A program made the translations under genes and the position numbers. Below the pieces are notes generated by a model. That model did not search any database. It was not told where the DNA came from and saw only the letters and a list, made by a program, of their open reading frames with translations. A stretch of DNA of 64,000 nt from Diatrype stigma (Eukaryota > Ascomycota > Sordariomycetes > Xylariales > Diatrypaceae), in NCBI GenBank assembly GCA_022225965.2, contig JAKJXP020000052.1, positions 124,001 to 188,000 of the forward strand, given 5' to 3'. Shown here one piece after another: positions 34,069-47,600 of the stretch; positions within the stretch are counted from its first letter, which is position 1; every line of letters starts with the position of its first letter.

Positions 34069-37000
34069 ATGGAACGAGATCCCTGGCCGGCAACTCCTGA
34101 GTTTCTTCCAGTCTAAACACCAACACCACTACCACCACCATCACGATCGTTGTCTAGTCGATGAGGCCTCTTGAGGTGCTTGGGCGTCTGCTATTACTGC
34201 TGCTACTACTACCATCATTAGTCTACTGCCTACAGCTACGCGAGATCGATGGGGAACCCCCACATTTCATCCCGTCCCGTCCGGTGTGAAGTTCGTTGGA
34301 GAAACTTGGGGGGTTCAATGGCTTAGAAGGTCGTGGTTTTCTTGATTATGAAGCCTAAACTTGGTCGGGAATATACTACCTACTGAACTCGGTGGCATAT
34401 CTAGACAGGTAGCATCATAGAAACAGAAATTCCGTAGATCATAGAATTGAATGGTTTCCTCCCTTTCGCTACAATGTTTGCGCGTTTCAACCCGGACTGT
34501 GACTACCTACTACCACACACCCTGCCGTAGAAGGTATTCCCTTTTTTGATGAGGCCTCGGCTGTGACCTACTTTCCATTGTAGGATTGCATATGTTCGAA
34601 GACGACGAATGTAGGTAGCGGAACAGGGTTATCTGACGGTCATCTTACGGGCTCCTGGACAAGCCGTGTTGTGCCGTCCCTTTGTCCCCGATCATGCATG
34701 AGGCCCGGGGCAACGTCGGCGACAAGATACCGGCTCGGGAAACGATGGACGGCGCAACAATACCGTTCATCGACAACGTTGCGTATATCTGTGTACGGGG
34801 CTCCGCCCAAAACCAGGGCGCCGACAAGGGGTTCTGCATGTATGTGGGTTCGCTGATTGACAAGAAGTTTGCCTGGCAAGGCAAGGATGTCCGACACTAT
34901 AGGTTGGTTAGAGCTCGCGTGGTCAGCGTTCAGGGGCTGTAGCGTTTTGTGGGTCCACACCATATACTTGAGCACCCCGGATCGGCTGGAAACCAGTTCA
35001 TCAGGGGCCGCCGAATATGGGAATATGGCCAAGATTCCAAGCCTATTAGTGCGGGATATCACATGAAGCTATCAAGAGCCGTGTCTCTTGCGCCCCCACC
35101 CTACTCAGCCGCACGAAGAAGGCTCGGATGCAGGGTGTCAAGCCGGACAAAGTCCCTTCGTCCGCTTTTATGGAGAGGCCGCCTTGGTGCCGGTCGGGGA
35201 CTATAACCCCTGAGTCATGCTGTATTTGACAAATGTATACAAAATGTACGAAGGGTAATCCTGTGCTACTGTACGTAAAATCCCGGGCATGCCAACTTAG
35301 AACGAGATCTTTTACGAGAGTCTAACTAGTACATGATTCAGATTCAGTGTGCTTGTCCCGGTTGAGATATATGCATGCAAGCTATATTACGGTCCCCGGT
35401 GTACACTATGTTCTAGCATAGGCTGGGCTGACGTACTCTACCAAGCGTGTACCAGGTTCTGCGTTTGGCGTGGTTCTTAGCATTTTTGAAGAAGTGCACC
35501 TAAACTGTGGGGGATGCATATGCGTAGACTCTCTTGCATACAGACTCGGGAAATCCTAGCCCGGTGGCTCGTAACCTTCGGACAAAACCAACTTCCCGTG
35601 AAGTACACTGGAGATTCCTGCTCAATATCCGCCTAGACATGATAGCGCATGCAGCGGTCTGAAACAAACACCGGGAGATCAGCATAATATACTGTATACT
35701 GTCGTCAGAAACTTTCAATGGCCGGGTCTTTGCCAAGGTATCATTATCTTGTATCTTATTGGCCAGAGAGGACCTCGAAAAGCACCAGACTAGGAGGGTC
35801 ATGGCTTATCTCATACGATCGAATCACGGTAGATGAATACTGCTCACTGTTTTTGATTTATCTAATCATAGGCGATGGTGTACTCCCTCGTTATACTCCT
35901 ATACACGTAGGCCCCATTTTGTTGACTTCGTTGATCCTGTATCATTAGAATGCAATACTCGAATCTTGTACCTTCCCTGTAGGATACTACTCTAGTTTTC
36001 ATATAATGCCTTGACCCTTGGGGCAAGGAGTCAGGTCTCGCGTGATTTTGCCAGAGGTTACCTGGACCCTGGAAGAGATTGGGGTCTAACTGTCCCGATA
36101 AAAGGAAAAGTAAATAGTCGGCGTCTTTTTCCGTAACATCTACGGCATGATTTCTGTCCGAGTGGATTCAATACTTCAAGTCCGGTTGCGAATCGGGGTC
36201 TCCACGGCGCAACCACGGATACACGTCATCATCCGATCCAATGAAGTATGGCTGTGCAATAACCCGCTACTCAGAGTTCTTATATGATTAGTTGGAATCT
36301 CTCATATCCATTGGCTTATGTATAAAGTATAGAACTCGAGCTAATGGTGGCTATGCTATCATCCTCGAATGATCGGGTACTCAAGGGATGATAGGGGTTG
36401 GTGATCTACTTCAACACCAAGAAATAGCTTCCCGGTACGTATTTACGGCTTCACGGTTGGTACCACTGTATTGCCTTTACAGTGTTCCCACACCATATGC
36501 ACCCACTGATTTTCGTAAGTGCATGATTGCTGTGGAGATTACCCACAACACCCCACGGGGTTGCTTCGTGGGTGCATACAGGAGCGAGAGCTCGTTGCGA
36601 AGCCTCCACTTGCACCAAAAAGTGGTTTGCACGAGGTATCCATATTTCTTATATGGTCATATGGTCAAAAGGATGCATGGATGCAATATAGCTACATTAT
36701 GGTAAGAATCACAATATAATATCGAGACGAGGTAGCAAATGGTTCAAGGAAAGGGGGGAGAGGGAGGCAGGGGACCACAAAAACACAACGCCAAGGATCA
36801 CTGATCACCGACCCAACCATTGATATAGCCCGGCCCAGTTCCCAGTTAAACTTTGATGGAAGACTTATGAGGGATATAGCTAGGAGGTTATAAGTCCGAT
36901 ACTGAATGGCCCACACGACACCTTAAGGCTTAATCCGCCAACGACTCTTAGCCATGGCCAATATCAGATGCGCGCGTACTTACTAGATACTGCCATTTGT

Positions 37001-37319
37001 ACTGTTGCTTCGGGGGTTCCCTGGTCCGCGTATTGCAACGACTCACGGATCACCCTGGAGCTCGTTCTCTTGGTCCCATATAGGTAACTTGTTTTTGATC
37101 AAAGTGTTTCTGATATGGATATGTTACGATAGCATGAAAAACTTCAAGTACGAGGGCACAGCTGTGTAACATGATAAAGCATACCTATCTCACTGTAACT
37201 GAAACCCCGTAATAATCTCTGTTCCTTCCTGGGCCCTTCGTAGCATCACGCGTAACAGTAGTTTGTAAGTCTCCATGGAGCCCAAACGTTTGATGTGCGC
37301 AATTGTCACTTTCGATTTC
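34069..37319. other. Intergenic region, aldo-keto reductase to FAD oxidase
   Basis: About 3.25 kb between the tails of convergent genes, with no supported gene. An 11-bp inverted repeat pair (TATGCACCCAC at 36496-36506 and its complement at 36568-36578) is visible. The rest is unremarkable and moderately AT-rich. Confidence 0.55.
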
Positions 37320-39481
37320 TCATATCCTGCATAACTTGCTATTCTGTGATGGCAAGTTCCCAAAAATCATCTCCGTCATCTGCCAATCTTCTGATCCAAC
37401 AGCCTGGTGGGCATAGAACACCCCTCGGGGATCATAGCGTTGTTTCAGTTCGTACAGACGCGGGTATTTGCTGCCCCAGAACGACTGTGTGAAGTCGGGC
37501 TCGATGTAGTCCGACTCGGAGAGGTACGTGCCGCCCCCGGGCGACAGCTCCCTCAAACGCGGCATCCAGTCGAATGTGAGCTTATCGCTCTTCTCCTTCT
37601 TCACAGGCTCCGGGTCTCTGGAACCCCACTGCGTCGCAATGATAGCGAAGTGTTCCGCTTCTCTCCAGGCGGGATTGACTGCGTTGTCTGGATATCCTAT
37701 CTTGCCAGCGGGTTCCATTGCCGTGCCTAGCCAGATCCCCCCATCTTCCACGATGCTTCTGAGCCTTTGGAAAGTTGCTTTGAGGTGCCCTGGGTCTCTC
37801 CAAATGCTTCTGGGGAGGAGACGGCTGCCTATTCGCGCAGTTTGTGTGCCCCATCCCCCAACTGTGAGATCGGCGCCCCACGCATCGTAGAAATTATCGT
37901 ATTCTTGGAATACAGGGTCGAGATTAATCCCCAAAGCCTGAAGTCTTGCAAAGAGTGGAGCGGCGAGTCTCTTGAGCTCGGACTTGGTCTTTCCAGGGGC
38001 GAACCATGGTCCCATATTGGACGCGAACTGACCATCTTCCGATTTACTGATAGTGAAGAAAAGATGGTTTCCGGCGTCCGTATACGTAGGAAGTTCCTGG
38101 AATACCTCGTACCATGCTGCCCAGAACTGCGGGGTTGACACGTTCATGTTTGTGTTCAAGGTCCAATCAATGGCAGAAACTTTCATCCTGGGAAAGACCT
38201 TGATGATGATAGATATCACCACCCCAAACGTAGAGCCTCCGCCACCCCTTAATGCCCAAAACAGATCGGCGTTGGAAGTAGGACTCGCAGTGACAAAGTG
38301 ACCATTAGCCATAACTACGTTCAGAGACAGAATTTGGTCCGCAGCCAAGCCGTATATGCTAGACAAACGCGAGTGACCACCACCAAGAATGTAGCCACCC
38401 ATACTGCCGACAGTCTGCGCGAGTGGACTTAGCACAAAACCTGGGACACGAGGCGGTGGAAGACTTACATGCCCCTCGCCAGCGACCACAGTAACATTAT
38501 ACTTGTCTGCTGCCTCGTATAACTCAAACTCCTGCACACCAGAGCCAAGCTTCATCGCGGGTCCCGAGTAATTATGCCCCTTGTATGGCTCAAAGAATTG
38601 AATTGCCCTGAAATTGTGCGTCCAAATAGAGAGTGCCCCCATTCCCGTCGACTTGGCTGCCAGGTCATGCCCTGTGTTCTTAATGACTAGGCGAAGGTTC
38701 AAATTCCTGGCCAAGTTCACCGCCAGCTGTACCTGAACAACATCTGTAGCTGCGACGCTGTACGCAGGGTAGCCGCCAAGGGAACACACGTTCTTCGAGG
38801 AGTCAATGCCTGGGGGAATACATGTCATTCCTTGAAACAAGTTCGCTGCGATCGCTGTTGGGTCATTGGTTCTGGTAGCTTTAAGTATAAATAGGATCTC
38901 CGTGCTTAGCTAGACAACTTACTGATATATAGAGCCGTTAAACCAGTTGCTGGTGATAAATTTACATTTAGTCTTGTTGTATGAGCCAAAATCAGTGTAA
39001 CAAGCTGCGGCGTAAGGCACAGTTTCTATCAGAGCTCCATCGCCAAGTAGGAGATCGAATATTTTCCAAAGAGCCTCGGAAGGCCATAACGGGTCGCCGG
39101 GATACGTTTTACACTTTGTGGAGGAAGCCTGGGTGGTCACGGTGATGGGCTTACTGTCATACTCAAAATCGAACAGTGTAATGTTCGCCAGGGCCATAGC
39201 CGTAAGATTAGCAACGGCGTTATTTGCAAGTTGTAGCCTTTCGCATGGGAAGAGACCACTGTCTGGCACTGTCACTGTTATTCCAGCATTAGCCACAGTT
39301 TCAATGGTCAACGGCTCCCTATTAGCTGCACTTGACGTCAGTCGCTTCTATATTATTAGCTTAGCTGAAATCGCTGAGTGGTGAACTCACCGGGTTCTGA
39401 GCCTCCCTCTGGAGTTGTCTTGCCGTGAATAGACTGCAGAAAGGAGACACTGGCGAAAGCGACCGTTAAGAACTTGAACAT
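37320..39481 (-). CDS. Secreted FAD-linked oxidase, isoamyl alcohol oxidase type
   Basis: Three exons on the minus strand: 39481-39391, 39325-38923 and 38871-37320. The introns are GTGAGT...CAG and GTAAGT...CAG, and the phases agree. The product is 681 aa. A signal peptide lies at residues 1 to about 20 (MFKFLTVAFASVSFLQSIHG). The segment CKTYPGDPLWPSEALW and later paired cysteines form the N-terminal part seen in secreted isoamyl-alcohol-oxidase-type enzymes. The FAD type 4 domain has His233 in IKNTGHDLAAKS, the usual site of covalent flavin attachment. GSMGGYILGGGHSRLSSIYG and RGGGGSTFGVV follow. The second, cysteinyl flavin anchor seen in AA7 enzymes is not evident. The C-terminus has the berberine-bridge-like SFWGSKYPRLYELKQRYDP. 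The substrate is unknown; such enzymes occur both in primary oxidation and in secondary-metabolite clusters, but no such cluster is seen here. Confidence 0.9.
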
Positions 39482-42400
39482 AGTTGGCAACCTAAAGAGT
39501 CAAATCTTGGACGGTACAATAGGCATCGCCTAAACAACTAAGAACGACCTTGATATACTCTAGATGGCGAATAGGTAGTTGAGATTACCATATGCGGGGA
39601 TGTCTCGGATCGGGCCTGCAGTTGGCCCGAAGTGTAACATTCGCTACTATTGAATTATAGCTAACAACAATTCCCGATTGGTCGGATGAAGACTTATAGC
39701 TTCTAAGTGCTCAGTATTGGCGCTTACAGTTGATCATACGCTATTTGATGATGTTTATACCATTGTCACTATTACTAGGCGCAATGTCATACACTTTGAC
39801 GGTCACTTCTTCTTCTATTTTGATAGCATGATACAGTGGTTCTGACATATCCTTGATTATAGAAAGGAACGACGATTACACTATAGTCTTGGAGATAAAG
39901 CTTAGATGTAAGCTGGAAAGCAACTCAACTACATCGACGAACCTCTTCGTTTGGGTTGGGTGATGTCAATCACCGGACCCGGCGGGTTTCGTGGGTTGGT
40001 TCAAGGAAATCCAAGGATCCATGTCCACGAGATTGAAGTCGTGGAGTCCCTATTTAGCCTGCTTGAGAGTAAAGGTCAAGATCTGGAGCGAGGAGAAAAG
40101 CTGAATACAAAGTGTATGATTGAGACTTCTACTGTATTAGGGCTTCATGCCTCTAAAAGGCAGTTTCTGAGCTTTCCTGTGGTGTCAAAACCCAAATTTC
40201 ACTACACAAAGTAGGGAAAACTGAGGCTCTAGATACTATTATCACAAGCAAGGACATTCGTCTTTACTCAGTCATTAAACAATATCATCAGGGCGTCGCT
40301 ATCAGCGTGTTCTTCGCCTTCTAGAACGAGATCTGACGCAGGAACAAGACACACTCAACTCAGACAAAAGCAGGTTCTCATGACTCTGGGAACGCATTAT
40401 TACTAGAGTATATATGATAATCACCCCTTTTGAACCTGACATCGCTAAGGCTCTAAATTGGTACGACAAGGACTAGCTATCGACGTCGGAGTGACAGGCT
40501 AAAGTAATTCTAAGATTTGCTTGCTCCAACAAAGAAAACTTTAGAGGGTTAATACTCTAGAGGACTTAGGTTAAATATGGGGCCATCACAATTTCCACTC
40601 AGTGTCATGAGATGATAATGGATGGGCTATAGGGAACAAGTTAGACTACTTTGTCAAATATTAGTCTGGGTGGCTACGGTCACATAAATCCTGTGCTGTC
40701 CCTCGTGGCTTATAGATACTATGAAACATCCTGTTATATACCTCCCCCATGCTTGGAAGCTGGTCTATAACTTAAAACACCACACTCCCTGACATCTAGA
40801 CAGTGGAAGTGCTAAATGGCGTTATTATCTCCATCCCCATATTAGGCCTTGTTGTAACGGAGCTCAATTAGACTTCATCTGCTCCCTACATGAAAGATGT
40901 CCATATTGGGCAGGGATCACGCTAAACAAGTTAACATTGTTGCTGCCATATTATCTTTGTTGCTACAATCAACGCATTGCCCTTGTCCACATGCAAATAC
41001 TTTACAAGTCATTGTAAGGCATATATGGGCTATGAGGTAACGGTATCACTAAGGCTATATCTATCGTACCTTACGAGAAAGAGCATGCGTCACTGTTGCT
41101 GTGATTCAAGATTACCAAATTGTCGAAAGCTCGACCGAAGTTTATGCCCGGCTAAAAGTCTTTGTAAACGAAGAAATTGATGTTCGAAGGACATATGTTT
41201 TCTTGTCCATTGGGAAGAAGCAAGTTCATAGTCCCTGTCAAACACCTATGCTTTGCTTACAGCCTTGTCTTTCATGATCAGAAGGTATAACCCGCAAGGC
41301 GGAACTTATCTACGAACTATGTATCATCCCCTTGGTGTCCCAATCTTCTTGAACCCAGTCCATATATTTACCTACCTTCGGATACATACGACGCTCAAAC
41401 CCCCTGGGGGAGGGGGAGGGGGCGCTTTCGATTTCCCAACATAGATACAGAACCCGATGCCCACCATTCTATTGCACACATGTGATCCCTTAAAAATCAG
41501 AATGAAGCAAACCATGGAGTGAGCGGCAGTAGAGCAGGTGAGCGCAAAGGTTCCGTAGAGTAGACGCACTATTAGAAGTGCCATCGCATAGATTAACTGA
41601 ATTAAGGAGAGGGTAGATAGTTTCAGTACACCTATATCGTAATATACTTACGGACCTATCAGAGAACACGACAGACCCCTATACATAGTGCTGGGCTGTT
41701 TTCGGAGACGGCACAGAACGTACGATTTCCCCACTGGTTCATGCGTGTTTCTCCCATTATCCAGAACACGTCTGGAGTAACCATGGCTTGAGACAGTAGC
41801 TGTACCTTTGTCAGTGGTTGATTTCGCCCTCTCTATAGCCATTGGCTATTTGAATCTCTTGGGGTCGACATGGCCTAGCTACCTTTTTGTTCTAGAATCG
41901 CCGTCGGTGCTTCCCTCGCTGGTATCCTTATCTGGCATATGGTAGAGAAGGGAACGTACGGCTAGGACGGCTTCTTCTGTACCATCGTATGACTCTCGAA
42001 GCGTGCCTTGCACCTCTGTTTTTCCCAATCGGATGTGCAACAGAGTCACATGCAGTTTCGAAACATGTTCGTGAACCCTGATCCCAGCTCTCGCAAAGCT
42101 GGACGGTTCAGCTAATCACCGAGGACGGATCGCCATCCAGCGTGTCGTTCCCGGAGGGCAACTTGGCCTATAGGTAGGGGGAAAGAGGATTGATATTTAC
42201 CGCAATAGTCACGAATACGGTAGCGACACGGCGGATGTCCATGATTCGCCGGATGCCACTCTCGCGCGCTCACCGCCAAGAAATCCCTTCCGCGGAATAC
42301 GACTGCGTCCGCCTGGGAGCAGCAGAGGAAGGAGCTACATCGATGTACTCCGAGGCCAGGTACTTGAGTCGCCCGCCCCCAGCTCCGCCGATCTCACGAG

Positions 42401-43650
42401 CCGTCATCCTAGGTATGCGGTTTGCGAAGTGCTCCCCCCCTCCCCCAGCGACGCACGTGGTCCATAATTCGCCGATACAAGGCTGCGCTCGCGCCAGTCA
42501 TCGTCGTCACCCTGCAGCCCGCAGACCACAACACCTGCAGCTGCGGTGCCTACGCGAGCTTAGCTTAGCTTCACTTTTCCTCCTTTTGCCACTGCAAGAA
42601 GCAGCAGCAGCAGCAGCTGAAACGAAAGATGCTTCCTGAAGGGTTACAAGGAAGGAGGCCGCAGAAGGGGGCCATTCCTTTATTTCATATAATTCCCCTC
42701 GAGGGGGAGGATCCGATTCGACGTGGATGCTTGTGGGGTCGCTGTCCCCGGCGAATGTACTACCTCATGCGTTATCGCGCATTATCGCAAACACGGCCAG
42801 CGAGCGCGCTCGCTCGCAACTCGTAGTGCCATCGCCTGGCCGCATACTTTGGATCTATGTTATGCCATACCAGACTACGACCTCCTGCCGCTCGGGGTAA
42901 GAAGAAGGATAGATCCCTATAGTCGTTACACGGGCGACTGGCTGCAAGGGTCGCACGGAAAAGAACAACCAGAAAATGGAATAGAAGGGGAATGGAAAAA
43001 GCAAAGAAGGCGAGCTCGACTCGTCATGTTGACCTCATCACGAGCCCGGCAGTTTCTAGTTCGGCCTCCATTCGCCAGCCTCGGCCCCTTTGCTTCCTGG
43101 GGTCCTGGGGTCCTGGGGATGCGCTGCAGAAAGAGGACGATAAGGAACCGAACAAAACAGCTTCGAATGTTGTGATTCGGCCACGTCTCTTCACCCTGAC
43201 CTTACATGTCCTGCCTACCGGCATAGTTGCCTGCCTGCTTGTCTGCCTACTCTCACCCACCCACACACAATACATGCCAATACTTGCACACATAATCCGC
43301 TCCGCCCCCTGCTTATGTCTAATAGTCGATTACGTCAAGCAACTAAGCTGATACATCTCTACCTCATCCATACGTCGAGCAAACATGAGGCTACGACGTC
43401 GGCCACAAGACGACCGAGCCGGCTAGCCGGCCAGCCTGCCAAGATCACCGATGGCAGGGCGTCCGGGCGCGGTGACCAAGGGGTGCTCAGGAATCCAAGT
43501 AGGGGGGCGACCCGGGCCGGGCTCGACTTTCGAGCGGCCGGTGCGGCCCGGCGGGTGATGAGGTGATAGGCGAGATCAAGGGAGGAATGGATAGGTGACT
43601 GAATCGAGGAGGTTGGTTACGCCGCAGATCTATCTAGCCCTCTGGGCGCG
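39482..43650. other. Gene desert, left segment
   Basis: About 4.2 kb with no supported gene. The small ORF at 39951-40214 shows no known motif. The part 39.5-41.3 kb is relatively AT-rich. A G-run cluster lies at 41405-41421. CT- and CAG-rich tracts lie around 42580-42620. The region upstream of 39482 must include the promoter of the FAD oxidase gene. Confidence 0.55.
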
Positions 43651-43657
43651 ATGCACC

Positions 43658-43660
<3 letters not shown>

Positions 43661-43712
<52 letters not shown>
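43661..43712. repeat. (AC)26 dinucleotide microsatellite
   Basis: An uninterrupted AC run of about 26 units is read directly. Confidence 0.97.
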
Positions 43713-43714
<2 letters not shown>

Positions 43715-45639
43715 TATGTACATACTTATTCATGCGGGCTGGTGGCCGAATCAGACTCCTGGTTGCGTCCAAGACCGAACAGGACGCAACGGAGATGACT
43801 CCGAAGCTGACAGGGCAACGAGAGGGAAATCAAAAAAAGTTTGGTTCGTATTACGTTCCACGACCTACGATATCACCACACGACTCTACCCAACCACACC
43901 TACCTACGCTACCTACCCAACCCTACCACCATCCGCCCCGTCCCTCGACTTCGACAGACCCTTCTTTCCCCGTTCCCCGTCCCCTCTCCTCCCCTCCCCT
44001 CCCACCCTCCCTCTAAGCGGATGGACATGGTAGCCGTGTAGATTTCGCCGTTGTCAATAGAGAAAAGAGAAAAGAGAAAAGAAGAAGGGGCGGAAAAGCA
44101 GCCATTCGCGCTGACGCGGCGTCTAAACTTAGCGCTTCTTCCTTCCTGACGCTAGCTGAGAGCTTGGTTGCGTAGTGAGTTGCGCCGCCTGCCTACCTAC
44201 CAAGCGTGACAAGTCCTGGGTATCTACGGCTGCCGTGCACAAGTTACACACGCATCTAACAATGGGCAATCGCGTGTTTGCATCCGGTCCGGTAGTGGTT
44301 ACTTTCGGTGGGTGGCGGTCGTTCGAGAGGGCGGCTGGGCGGCGGAAGCGGGCATACACGCGCGATGTGTCAAAGGGGAGATGCTGTGGTTACCCGCGAC
44401 AAGTCGAATGATGTTCAGGGGCAAACCCCGTCTGAGCCATTCATCGATCTTGTCTCACGGCTTTAGCGGTAGGCAGTGAAACGTGTGGTTTTATTTGAAG
44501 AAAGAAGAGGAGGAAGAAGAAAAATACCTCATTTCCCAGCCGAGCAACTATGATCGGGCAAGCGAGCGAGCGAACGAGTGAGTGAGTGAGTATACATACG
44601 TACTTGTGTGAAAATTTGTATGAACTAAATCCTTCACCTCCACCCGCTGCTCCTCCTTTAATATAGAGATAATGTGCCCAGAAAAGGAATACAAGGGGGC
44701 GCGAGACGCGAACACCACACGCAGGCTGAGCAAGTTGAGGCTAATGCATCTGCAGCAGCATTCTCCCAACAGGAGACTTTTCGCGGGCGAATAGCGACGC
44801 GTAAACATCCTCAGCCCCCCTCGAACGAGACCGGCGGAGACCGGTGAAGAAGATTAAAGCAGGGCGCTGCAGTGTTGGGCATCGGCGACCAAAAATTTTC
44901 GACGTCTGTATAAGTGAATGGCCTGGCAATTTCGGAGGTAGGGGAGGAGGACCCCCTTAGCGTATAGTCGTATGCGTGCCCCTTTATAGCAACCAGCAAC
45001 CACCGCTGCATATTAGGTAGGCCCGAGACATGGCGAGAGTCTAGACCAAAAAATAAAAACAACAGCGCCTATTTCTTTGCATGGCCGTCTACCTACTATG
45101 GATCCAGATCAATGTCCCGTCGGATGAGTATATAACGGACAGCCTAGGTGAAGGCACCAACATGAGGTGGCAGGGCCGGGAAAGTCCAGAGACAGCGTTT
45201 CACCCCCTCGGCCCACCCCGAGCGCCCGAACGCCCAGCAGCAGCCATGGCGGCGGCACGGGCACTTGTGCCTGCCCGTGTAGATGGGGCGCGACCGGATC
45301 TGCTCGCGTTCTATGCGTCGGACCGAAGATCTCGATCAGGAGGCGTCGGGCCTCTGCAACCGGCCGCATGCCCGCAGTCGGACGCCTCTGTGGCACGCCG
45401 GGACTTGCCAAATTCGTGTTTCAGATATGGACCTGAGCAAATTACTTCGACTGCACAGGTCCGCACTAATCCAGGGCAGTAGGTTGGTGGCGCACGCATA
45501 CTTACACACGCATACGCACAGATGCAGTGCGCGGAACCTTTCGCTGTCGCTGCAGCTCAGGTAGGTAAATAATATACCTCCATATATATGTAGGTAGGTA
45601 AGGGCAGGTACGTACCTAGGTAGGTAAGTAAATAGCTCA
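43713..45639. other. Gene desert, segment after the AC microsatellite
   Basis: No gene is supported. A pyrimidine tract lies at about 43972-44012 and a GAAAA-like purine tract at about 44060-44090. A cluster of GTAGGTA motifs lies at about 45556-45630. Confidence 0.5.
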
Positions 45640-46237
45640 ATGTATCATCACTGGGATTTGCCACGCGTCTTCAGGACTTCGGAGCATTCGCAGTTCAGCG
45701 GCTCCGCGTTTCACCACCGAATGTTGGTAGCCGAAGACGTAGGGCGGTCAACTATTCAGGGGCAATACTCAGCGAGCGATTTGCAAGAAGCTGAAGTTGA
45801 AGATGTAGCAATGGCTTTCGAAGCCCATACGTCGAAATTCACCGCGTGGGATGTGGTAGTTGACACGGGGCTTCTAGGCAAACTGTTTGAATATGAAAGG
45901 GGGCACATCATGATAGAAGTCAAAACAAAGCAGGGAAGCAACGGCTTTGGAATGCAGCTCCACGTCGTTCGAGGTAAGAGCCGGAATACGAAAGCCAACC
46001 ACGCACGGCCTTACGGAGGGGCATAACATAGAGAACTAAACTACAGGGGCTCCCGGACACCTCTGGCCAAGTCGGTTTCTGGCCGGGCAAAAGGAAAGAG
46101 GCAGGGCATTCGCTAAGACCCGCTTCGTTCTGTATGTAGATTGTCATGAGCAGCAAGAAACAACGACGCGAATGATTATTGTCGTGAATGGCAGAAAGGC
46201 CCTATGTCAGCCCCTGTCTACAGCCCTTCGCCCGTAG
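45640..46237 (+). CDS. Weak candidate: two-exon hypothetical gene
   Basis: Exon 1 would be 45640-45973 and exon 2 46047-46237. They would join in phase across a 73-nt intron with a GTAAGA donor and an ACTAAACTACAG branch/acceptor. The product would be 174 aa without signal peptide or transmembrane helix. No family is recognised. The middle (FTAWDVVVDTGLLGKLFEYE) looks protein-like, and exon 2 is open for its full 191 nt until TAG at 46235. This may still be chance in a GC-balanced desert. It is listed because it is the only place in the 21.7-kb desert where two open stretches join through a plausible intron. Confidence 0.28.
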
Positions 46238-47526
46238 GGCTGAATGGAAGGGTTCTATTTAGCTTTTCCCCATTAGATAGACATTTGCTAAGCAGTCCCT
46301 CGAGCACGATCGAAGTGTGGGGGTCCGCCCTCCCGAGACAGCCGATCTCATCCACTGGGCTGGGTGCGCGCACAGGAATAGAAAAGGACCGAGAGCAAAA
46401 ATGGGAGCTAGCTCGTAAGTAGGCTGTTGGGCGGATCTCATGGCTGGCTCAGTTGGAACGGGGCTTGCATGCGCAGTTGCTATAAATTCCCCATGTCTTA
46501 CCTACGTACATACAGCACGCGGGCAGTGGATGGTGAGTGGGCTTCGAGGAGGAGAAGGGGGCATGGCATGGGCATGGCATGGAGGTTTATTTCCGAAGCG
46601 AGGAGGTACAGGTCGTAGGGCTGCTTATCGCTGGAAGTACCGCTACCAGAAGCTACTTCTCGAGGTCCCGGGTCTCCTTCACTCCCAGCTGAGGTCGTGG
46701 TTGCTTATAGGCGGTCACCATGCGATTCCGAAAGGGAAAACACCTGCAGGCGATTTGCAGGGGACCTGACTCACCTCGTCTTTTCGACCGGCGAGCGCAG
46801 GGAAGCAGAAAGTGACTCGTCAGATCCCGCACGTAATATCTAGACCCGACTGCCCACCCCGCATGAGGCTGATATGGACTGACTGGGATGGTGCGTGCGT
46901 GCGGTGACGGGCGGGACTGATATCCTCAGCCTTGTTATATCCATTGACCTACCTCCAGTAGACCAGCTGCATATCATATTTCACTTTAGCCCTGTATTAT
47001 GCGGCCCTTCTCCCAGGCCAGACGAAACTTTGGCACCAGTACCACACCACGTAGTACCTAACAGGTCGAGGGGCATGACTCTAGCCCCCTACAGGCTACA
47101 GCACGTGAATATGCTATTTAACGTGGTGATGCTTCGAGCATGCCCCCGACTGGTCAGGTAGTACAATACGTCTGTTGCAACGAGAACGAGGCTGTCCAAG
47201 GCAAGGTGAGGGAGATGTTCCAGTCTCACCGGCATATTTGCGACGCTATTACGCCAAGTTATGCTGTTTCCCCATCGTCTTGCATGCCTGCAATAGGCAC
47301 CGTGCAGAAGGAGTGCGTCGCGTCCGTGGCCTCTCGAGCATCAGAGGCTGATAAATCTTGCGCCTTAAGGGCATGGATCCCGCCTCTTCGCACGAGCCGG
47401 CCCATCCGTTCGGAAGCGATAGCTAGCCAAGCACCATAGTTTACCCTTCCGGTTTATTATCTGTAATCGCGTCGCAGGCGTCTACATCTACAAGGTACGG
47501 ACGGTAGAATGAACCGCTTGCATAAG

Positions 47527-47600
47527 CGGCATTGGCCGTTGCTCGCAGCTCGCTTGGGGTTCTATGTAGAACCCGAGAGCGGGATTTTCCGCCAATGCCG
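47527..47600. repeat. Nested inverted repeat
   Basis: CGGCATTGGC at 47527-47536 is inverted at 47591-47600. Between them lies a palindrome, GGGTTCTATGTAGAACCC, with 8-bp arms. Together they could fold into a branched hairpin; a MITE remnant is possible. Confidence 0.55.

Noticed and set aside
37320..39481. Secondary-metabolite cluster around the FAD oxidase
   Set aside because: No polyketide synthase, peptide synthetase, terpene cyclase or pathway regulator was seen nearby.
43661..43712. CRISPR-like or telomeric array
   Set aside because: It is a plain AC dinucleotide microsatellite with no spacers.
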